Source: Jatrophihabitans sp.
Lineage (GTDB): Bacteria > Actinomycetota > Actinomycetes > Mycobacteriales > Jatrophihabitantaceae
Reading direction: 5' to 3'
NCBI GenBank assembly: GCA_036389035.1
Contig: DASVQQ010000033.1
Span: 60,878-124,877 of the forward strand
Length of the DNA: 64,000 bases
In this document: positions 59,070-64,000 of the stretch, piece after piece
Layout of the letters: every line of letters begins with the position of its first letter
Numbering within the stretch: position 1 is the first letter of the stretch
Translations under genes and position numbers: made by a program
The notes under the pieces: model-generated
The model's database searches: none
The model's input: only the letters and a program-made list of their open reading frames with translations
Told to the model about the DNA's origin: nothing

Positions 59070-61048
59070 CGGCTAGCTACCTTCTGAGCGTCGTTGGTGA
59101 GCATGAGAGTGTGGACCCCGGGCTCGAGCGAGAGCTTCTGTTGCTGAAGCCCTCCCTCGATGTCACGCCACTGGATGTCAACGGACACCGGACCGCTGTA
59201 CGAACCAAGCCCGAAGTGGACGTCGAAGCTGCGGAAACCCACGTGGCCGCCGCCGCCATCGAGCTGGGAGATCTGGGTGCCTTGCGGTGTCGTGATCCGG
59301 ACGGTGGCGCCGTACGCCGGCGTTCCGATCCCCTGGAGGCCCTTGCCGGCATCGGCCGGGGTGGTGGACGGGCGGTAGAGCTTGAGCCCGAGCATGTTGC
59401 CGCGGTTCGGCGACATGTTGGCGTAGAACGCCGGCGGTCCCCATTGCCGTGCCACTGCGAAGTCCAGGGTGCCGGTGCCGGTCGTGTCACCGGTGGCGAT
59501 GGCGCGAGTCGGGATCGGCACCGCGAGGCCCAACTCCTTGCTGATGTTCACATAGGTATTGCTGGAGTTCCTGGCGTAGAAGGCGAGGGCCTCGTTGCCT
59601 GAGATGTCATCACCGGGCTGGAAGTTGGGCCACATCGCCGGGTTGCTCAGCAGGTTGTCGTTGGCGGTGGCCGCTTCCTGCAGCCAGTTCCATCGATTGG
59701 TGTGGCCCTTGACGAAGCCGGTGGTCTGGATCACTTCCTGCTTGCCGTTGTTGAGGAAGTCTCCCGTTTTGACATCCCAGCACCAGCCGGTCCAGGCCAG
59801 TCCGTACTCCTGCGCCTTCTGCGTGAACGGGGCGATGTTCTTGCTCAGCTTCTCCGTCATGTCGGCATTGCTCTTCGCCTCGTTGATGAAGATCAGGTTG
59901 CTCTCCTCCAGGCCCCAGGCGACGTTGATGTTGCTCACCAGGAAGTCGAACTTGCCGCGGCCGTCCAGGTCGGCGAAGTCGACGCCCATGCCCTTGAAGG
60001 AGCCGTCACCGACAACGAAGGACTTGGGAGTCATCGGCGTGCGAACGCCTTTCGCCTCGGTGAACTTGATATGACCACGGGTCGACCTGTTGTAGAGGAG
60101 GTGGCCGTGACCGAAGTCGTTGGCGATGTAGGCCTCAGGCAATCCGTCACCCGTCAGGTCGGCTCCGGAGATGGCGAGCGTCCAGCCGGTGGAGATCTGG
60201 AACGGGATCGCCCCCTCTTCCTCGATGTACTGGGCGCTCGGGTTGGGGCCCGAGGTCGCGCTGTGCCAGCGCAGCACGTGGCTACCGCCGGCATTGTTAC
60301 CGGTGGAGAGGCTGTTGGGCATCACGACGTTCTTCAAACCGTTCGGGTCCAGCACGTCCGAGTCGGGGAAGTAGTTGCCGATGATGATCGACGGGTGTCC
60401 GCTGCCGTCCAGGTCCGCAATGTAGGCGGCGTCGGTGTTCCAGCGAGCTCCGTGGTACCTGCCGTCGAGCGATTGCGAGGGCACCAGCTCCTGGGGCACG
60501 TACGCGCTGGGCGAGGGCGACTTGGCAGTCGACTTCGGTAGGAACAGGATCGGGGTGCGGCCCCAGTACGTCACGAGGAAGCCCATGCGACCGCTACCGG
60601 TGAAATCGCCGGCAGCGCAGCCCGTCGGCGCCATCGTGTTGTCGTAGGGCAGCGGCGCCGGGTCCAGGGTGAACGGCGTGAACCTGTCAGCTGCCGGCGC
60701 GGTGGGCGTGTACGTCACGATCACATCGTTCGTCCGGGTGTCGACGATGCACATGCCGTTGGCGCGACCGTGGCCGGTGACGTCGTTGATGGCGATGCCG
60801 GCTCCGACCGCCGAGATCCAGGAACGGATCTTGTGGAACGCGGGGTTGACCTCCCGGATCGTGCTCATGGGCTGGTCGTTGTAACCCGGCGGCAGGGCGA
60901 TGGGCAGTTCCTGGAACTTGTAGTGCGTGGCGGTCTCCCGAGCGCCCGACACCGCGACCGCGTTGTTGGCGGCGACGTACAGCGTCGCACTGACTACTAC
61001 GGCAAGGGCCCCCGGGATTAACCGGCGCAGGCGCTTACTCAGCTTCAC
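59066..61048 (-). CDS. unbV: UnbV (E4-type) enediyne-core protein with FG-GAP repeats and ASPIC/UnbV domain
   Basis: 660 residues from the GTG at 61048, with AAGGGA upstream. An N-terminal signal/anchor helix (LIPGALAVVVSATLYVAANN) is followed by FG-GAP/VCBS-type beta-propeller repeats (GCAAGDFTGSGRMGFLVTYW, AYIADLDGSGHPSIIIGNYF, ISGADLTGDGLPEAYIANDF, VDFADLDGRGKFDFLVSN). These carry DxDGxG-type calcium loops. The C-terminal ASPIC/UnbV domain is the family's namesake (NMLGLKLYRPSTTPADAGKG to VSVDIQWRDIEGG). It acts outside the membrane; its biochemical role in enediyne formation is unknown. It overlaps UnbU by four bases. Confidence 0.94.
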   Translation of the reverse strand: MKLSKRLRRLIPGALAVVVSATLYVAANNAVAVSGARETATHYKFQELPIALPPGYNDQPMSTIREVNPAFHKIRSWISAVGAGIAINDVTGHGRANGMCIVDTRTNDVIVTYTPTAPAADRFTPFTLDPAPLPYDNTMAPTGCAAGDFTGSGRMGFLVTYWGRTPILFLPKSTAKSPSPSAYVPQELVPSQSLDGRYHGARWNTDAAYIADLDGSGHPSIIIGNYFPDSDVLDPNGLKNVVMPNSLSTGNNAGGSHVLRWHSATSGPNPSAQYIEEEGAIPFQISTGWTLAISGADLTGDGLPEAYIANDFGHGHLLYNRSTRGHIKFTEAKGVRTPMTPKSFVVGDGSFKGMGVDFADLDGRGKFDFLVSNINVAWGLEESNLIFINEAKSNADMTEKLSKNIAPFTQKAQEYGLAWTGWCWDVKTGDFLNNGKQEVIQTTGFVKGHTNRWNWLQEAATANDNLLSNPAMWPNFQPGDDISGNEALAFYARNSSNTYVNISKELGLAVPIPTRAIATGDTTGTGTLDFAVARQWGPPAFYANMSPNRGNMLGLKLYRPSTTPADAGKGLQGIGTPAYGATVRITTPQGTQISQLDGGGGHVGFRSFDVHFGLGSYSGPVSVDIQWRDIEGGLQQQKLSLEPGVHTLMLTNDAQKVASR

Positions 61049-61123
61049 AGCGATCCCTTTCGATACAACGGTTATGAAGGTGCGACAGTCTCCGAACACA
61101 GGCCGGACGCGGCGCGCCCCGTC

Positions 61124-62983
61124 TCATCCGACACCGTTGCGAGGAGTGGCATCGTGGTGGTCCTTGACCCGCTTGAGCTCGGCCGATTCGATCGCGGATG
61201 GCACGATTGTCGGAACAGGCGTCGCGAGTTCCGGATGCGCGGCGAGCGCCATCGCGGTGTGGCGCCATTCGCGGTTGTTGGCGAAGAAGACATCACGCAA
61301 GGCAGCGACGCTCCGCCGGCCGGCGTCGCGCGCCTCGCCCGTCACGAAGGACGCACCGTCGAGTGCGTAGGTCAACAGCGGGAAGGTGCAGTTGTCGCGG
61401 TACGCCGCGTCTCCGTGCATCCGGTACCAGTTGACGTGGCGGGCGCCGGGGATCAACGTGAACGTGGCCGTGGTGGTCCTTTCAGGATCCCCGAAACCCA
61501 TGTACGGCGGCAGGAAGTCGACCGTGCGGAACCGAGCGAAGATGCGCTCGCTCGCTTCGTGGTGGGTGATCTCTCCCGATATCGCAGCGTCCATGTCGGC
61601 ACGTGAGGCTTGGGCCACCTCGACCACGCCCCGTAGGTGGCTGCCGAGCACGCCCATCCGGCTCGGCTCGGTGGTCTTCTCGAGGTAGGAGCGATCCTTC
61701 GTCTTCCGGTAGTGCATAAGGAGCGACAGCGGACCGAACGTGCCGAGCAAGCTCCCCATCATCCAGTTGCGGTTCCAGGCGTTCCAGGTGTCGTAGCTCG
61801 CGAACGAGTCGAAGGCGCCTGACACCATCGTGTCGTAGTGGTCGAACCCGCGGTTGACGACATCTTCCATGAACTTGAATCGCTCGACCTCGTAGTCATT
61901 TTCCGCGACAGCCTTCAACAGCTCCTCGGCGATCAGATCGATCGCGACGATCAGCACCGACATGCCGCTGGAGTAGAGCGGGTCGATGAACGCGCCCGCG
62001 TGAGGGAGTTGGATCAGGCGGGGCTTGATCAGGTGCGGCGAGGAGTACTGGATACGACCCGACCTGGTCCAAGGCCGTGCGGCATTCGCGTCGGCGAAGT
62101 GCCTTTCGATGGTTGGATAGGCGGAGATGATCCGGCGGAACTCCTCATCCGGCGTCCCGGATGGGTTGGGGTGCTTGCGCCGGTCGAGCATCAGCCCGAC
62201 GCTCGTCAACGGGTTGGTGGCATCACGGTGGTTGGAGAACGGGATGATCCACATCCAGCCGCCGTCGAAGACGTGGTGCATCGTTGACTGGCCGAGCGGA
62301 GTGGACAACGCGCGCCTGGCCTCGGGGTCCAGCAAGAGATCAGTGCTTCTGACGCCCATCATGTGGGTGTAGATCGCGCGCGTGTCGGTGCGGAAGCGCG
62401 GCACCTCATCGCGCATGCCGAGCTGGTCCGAGACCATGGACCGCATGCCTGAGGCGTCGATCAGGAGTTTCGCACGGTAGGTGACGCCGGACTCCGCACG
62501 CAGCTCGACTTCGTCGTCGCCGAAGTCGATCTCGGAGATACGTGTCTGGGCGTGGAAGGTCGCCCCGTACTCGACTGCGAGTGCCGCGAAGTAGGCGTCG
62601 ATGTCCTGACGGAACAAGTGCGAGTCGGGGCCCACGGGCGGTGCCAGAGTGCCGAACTGGTTGATTTCCTCAGGCCGATTCTCCTCGCCGGCGCGGTGAT
62701 ACATGAAGCCGAAGGAGCGTTTCACGCCGCAATTGCTGCTCACATGTTTGCGGAGTTTGTGGAACGAGCCGACCCAACCGATCTCCGGGACGCCGTACTT
62801 CTCGGCGACGATACGCAGTCGCAGGCCGGTCTCCGGTATCAGTGATTCGCCGATAGCGAATCTTGGGTGAGTCCCTCCCTCAAGTAAGAGAGTCGAGACC
62901 CCTTGTCGGGCAAGGATGCATGCGAGCATCGAGCCGCCGAGTCCTGAACCGAGAATCGCTACTTCATATCGCTGAGTATCCAT
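61124..62983 (-). CDS. Flavin-dependent halogenase-like monooxygenase
   Basis: 619 residues from the ATG at 62983, preceded by GGGGA. The N-terminal FAD fold is ILGSGLGGSMLACILARQG (10-28), with the GESLIP motif (45-50) of flavin-dependent halogenases. The hallmark WxWxIP occurs as WMWIIP (243-248), and the Fx.Px.Sx.G motif occurs as FIDPLYSSG (332-340). A lysine in GVKRSFGF (K88) stands near the position expected for the catalytic Lys. A C-terminal extension of about 250 residues is longer than in tryptophan halogenases and more like phenol/PKS-type ones. Halogenation of an enediyne core or side group is a reasonable inference; hydroxylation is the alternative. First gene of the operon, 75 bases before unbV, where unbL often lies. 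Confidence 0.8.
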   Translation of the reverse strand: MDTQRYEVAILGSGLGGSMLACILARQGVSTLLLEGGTHPRFAIGESLIPETGLRLRIVAEKYGVPEIGWVGSFHKLRKHVSSNCGVKRSFGFMYHRAGEENRPEEINQFGTLAPPVGPDSHLFRQDIDAYFAALAVEYGATFHAQTRISEIDFGDDEVELRAESGVTYRAKLLIDASGMRSMVSDQLGMRDEVPRFRTDTRAIYTHMMGVRSTDLLLDPEARRALSTPLGQSTMHHVFDGGWMWIIPFSNHRDATNPLTSVGLMLDRRKHPNPSGTPDEEFRRIISAYPTIERHFADANAARPWTRSGRIQYSSPHLIKPRLIQLPHAGAFIDPLYSSGMSVLIVAIDLIAEELLKAVAENDYEVERFKFMEDVVNRGFDHYDTMVSGAFDSFASYDTWNAWNRNWMMGSLLGTFGPLSLLMHYRKTKDRSYLEKTTEPSRMGVLGSHLRGVVEVAQASRADMDAAISGEITHHEASERIFARFRTVDFLPPYMGFGDPERTTTATFTLIPGARHVNWYRMHGDAAYRDNCTFPLLTYALDGASFVTGEARDAGRRSVAALRDVFFANNREWRHTAMALAAHPELATPVPTIVPSAIESAELKRVKDHHDATPRNGVG

Positions 62984-63532
62984 AGTTCCCCATAGCTGCG
63001 GTTGACCTGAAGGAGTTATGTGTGGGAGTGCGCACAAGCGCCATAGCAAGGATGGCCTTGGGTTTGCGTGTGATTTTCTCTGGCCTTGCCCGCCAATAGT
63101 TCGCCGCCGACTGCATAGACCGTTACACCGGAGCGATCGTTCAGCGTGCGGAAAAGGTGATTTCGCTATCCGGCAAGAGGTGCGTTACCCGAGCAGGTCG
63201 GCGTGCGTTGGTCGATCGGACGGAAATCTCGCAGCCATGGGTTTTCCGCTGATGATGCGGATCGGGCGGGATCTGGTCAGCAGTTTCGTAGAAATCGCGT
63301 AGCCACCGCGATCCGGGGGTCGCCGAAATACGGGCTACCCTTCGAGGCACTCGGAGCCAACGTGCGCGCTTCCTACCGAGCAGGTCCACTGAGATGCCTC
63401 GACGTGGTGCGAGATCGCCGCGCCCATTCGGAGCCCGTCGGGCACGTTTGGCGTATCAGAAAAGGGCTCCCCGTTCGGAGAGAGCTGGTGAGGGTGGGTG
63501 GATACCCGCTTGTCTTATTGGTGGGGCTGGTG
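62984..63532. other. 549-base gap, upstream region of the enediyne operon
   Basis: Lies between the antiporter 3' end and the halogenase-like start, so it must hold the operon's promoter. Short open frames (one of 94 codons on the plus strand from 63018 with a poor ribosome spacing) have no codon bias. An A+T-richer patch is near 62990-63090. No clear ECF or SARP repeat pattern was recognised. Confidence 0.5.
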
Positions 63533-64000
63533 TCAGTCGTCGGCAGCGGTGGCAGCCGGTTGGGTGGCGCCGGCCCAACGGTCGTGTTCGAGCCCGCGGA
63601 TGCGTTCCTGCGCGGTGTGGTCGACGCCGGCCATCGCCCATCGGAGCAGCGGTGGAGCCATCAGCGACGTCACCACGGCGACCAGGACGATGATGGTGTA
63701 GGTGGAGGTGGAGATGACGCCCAGGCGTAATCCGGCCATGGCGACGACGATCTCGACCACGCCGCGGGCGTTCATGCCGGCGCCGAGGGCGAATCCTTCG
63801 CGGGCGGTCATCCGGGACAGCCGCGCGCCGAGGTAGGCGCCGGCGAACTTGCCGATGATGGCCACGCTCAGCACCACCAGCGCTGAGAGGGCCACGCCTG
63901 GTTGGGCCAGCGAGGCCAGGTCCATCCGCAGGCCGGCGGTGGCCAGGAAGATCGGCGCTCCCACCCACAGCACGAACGTGCGCAACGGCGCCAGCCGGAC
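63533..64000 (-). CDS. CPA2-family cation/proton antiporter, C-terminal part
   Basis: The last 155 residues of a membrane antiporter whose N-terminus lies beyond the window. Motifs: APIFLATAGLRMDLASL, then GAYLGARLSRMTAREGFALGAGMNARGVVEIVVAMAGLRLG (the KefB/NhaS-like NARGxxE core, quoted by position) and a helical end followed by a polar tail. It exchanges Na+ or K+ for H+. Some enediyne clusters include such an antiporter gene, so it may belong to the cluster; the 549-base gap and the same orientation neither prove nor exclude this. Confidence 0.8.
   Translation of the reverse strand, partial: VRLAPLRTFVLWVGAPIFLATAGLRMDLASLAQPGVALSALVVLSVAIIGKFAGAYLGARLSRMTAREGFALGAGMNARGVVEIVVAMAGLRLGVISTSTYTIIVLVAVVTSLMAPPLLRWAMAGVDHTAQERIRGLEHDRWAGATQPAATAADD

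Noticed and set aside
63018..63302. 94-codon plus-strand frame near the enediyne operon start
   Set aside because: AAGGAG is only two bases from the ATG, composition is random, and it lies in what must be the operon's promoter region.

Overview
The window is high-G+C DNA (about 70% by eye) with many GTG starts, GTGA/ATGA overlaps and strong third-position G/C bias. The gene content is that of an Actinomycetota bacterium: a sigE-rseA-htrA-tatB-mrp block in the order known from mycobacteria, an ANTAR/GAF regulator, a mycothiol-dependent-isomerase-fold protein, DUF3817 and AzlCD. A deep-branching filamentous or soil actinomycete is my inference; genus cannot be fixed from this stretch.

Layout. 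(1) 0-8 kb: a probable lysine/2-aminoadipate catabolic region, with a large FAD/Fe-S D-2-hydroxyacid dehydrogenase and a fold-type I aminotransferase converging on a lysine-6-dehydrogenase-like gene plus an ALDH7 aldehyde dehydrogenase, under a divergent LysR regulator. (2) 8-20 kb: the conserved cell-envelope stress block (O-methyltransferase, a PLP decarboxylase, SigE, its zinc anti-sigma RseA, HtrA, TatB, Mrp), then MarR, a DAO-type oxidoreductase, AzlCD, DUF1003 and an MgtE-N/CBS protein. (3) 20-34 kb: mixed metabolism, including a CitE-like lyase + acyl-CoA dehydrogenase operon, a class III aminotransferase, a zinc-ribbon/CHAP gene pair, ANTAR and DoxX proteins, and tandem VOC proteins. 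(4) 33.5-39.6 kb: an ECF sigma/anti-sigma pair leading into a copper and thiol-redox operon (CopC-CopD fusion, PCu(A)C chaperone, Sco, MauE-DsbA fusion). (5) 39.8-40.4 kb: HU gene and a tRNA-Ala(GGC).

(6) From the tRNA onward the DNA becomes accessory: hypothetical genes, a Nudix hydrolase, a secreted CHAP-ricin lectin protein, a secreted exported protein, a Fic AMPylator, long gene-poor gaps and an MFS exporter. This leads into (7) 51.1-63.0 kb, a compact minus-strand operon encoding an enediyne polyketide core: halogenase-like flavoprotein, UnbV, UnbU, the iterative enediyne PKS (PKSE, 1,950 aa), TEBC thioesterase and an SgcE6-type flavin reductase. Five of the six genes overlap by 4-8 bases; only the first is separated, by 75 bases. 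UnbL, the usual fifth member of the core cassette, is not in the window, and the halogenase-like gene sits where it is often found. A CPA2 cation/proton antiporter runs off the right edge.

The PKSE, TEBC, UnbU and UnbV proteins together are expected to build the enediyne polyene/warhead precursor. The halogenase-like enzyme and the flavin reductase form a plausible two-component flavin tailoring system. No apoprotein, self-sacrifice protein, sugar genes or pathway regulator is visible, so either the cluster continues beyond the window or it is a reduced one.

A recurring feature is short, nearly homogeneous tandem repeats, both inside linkers of unrelated proteins and between genes.
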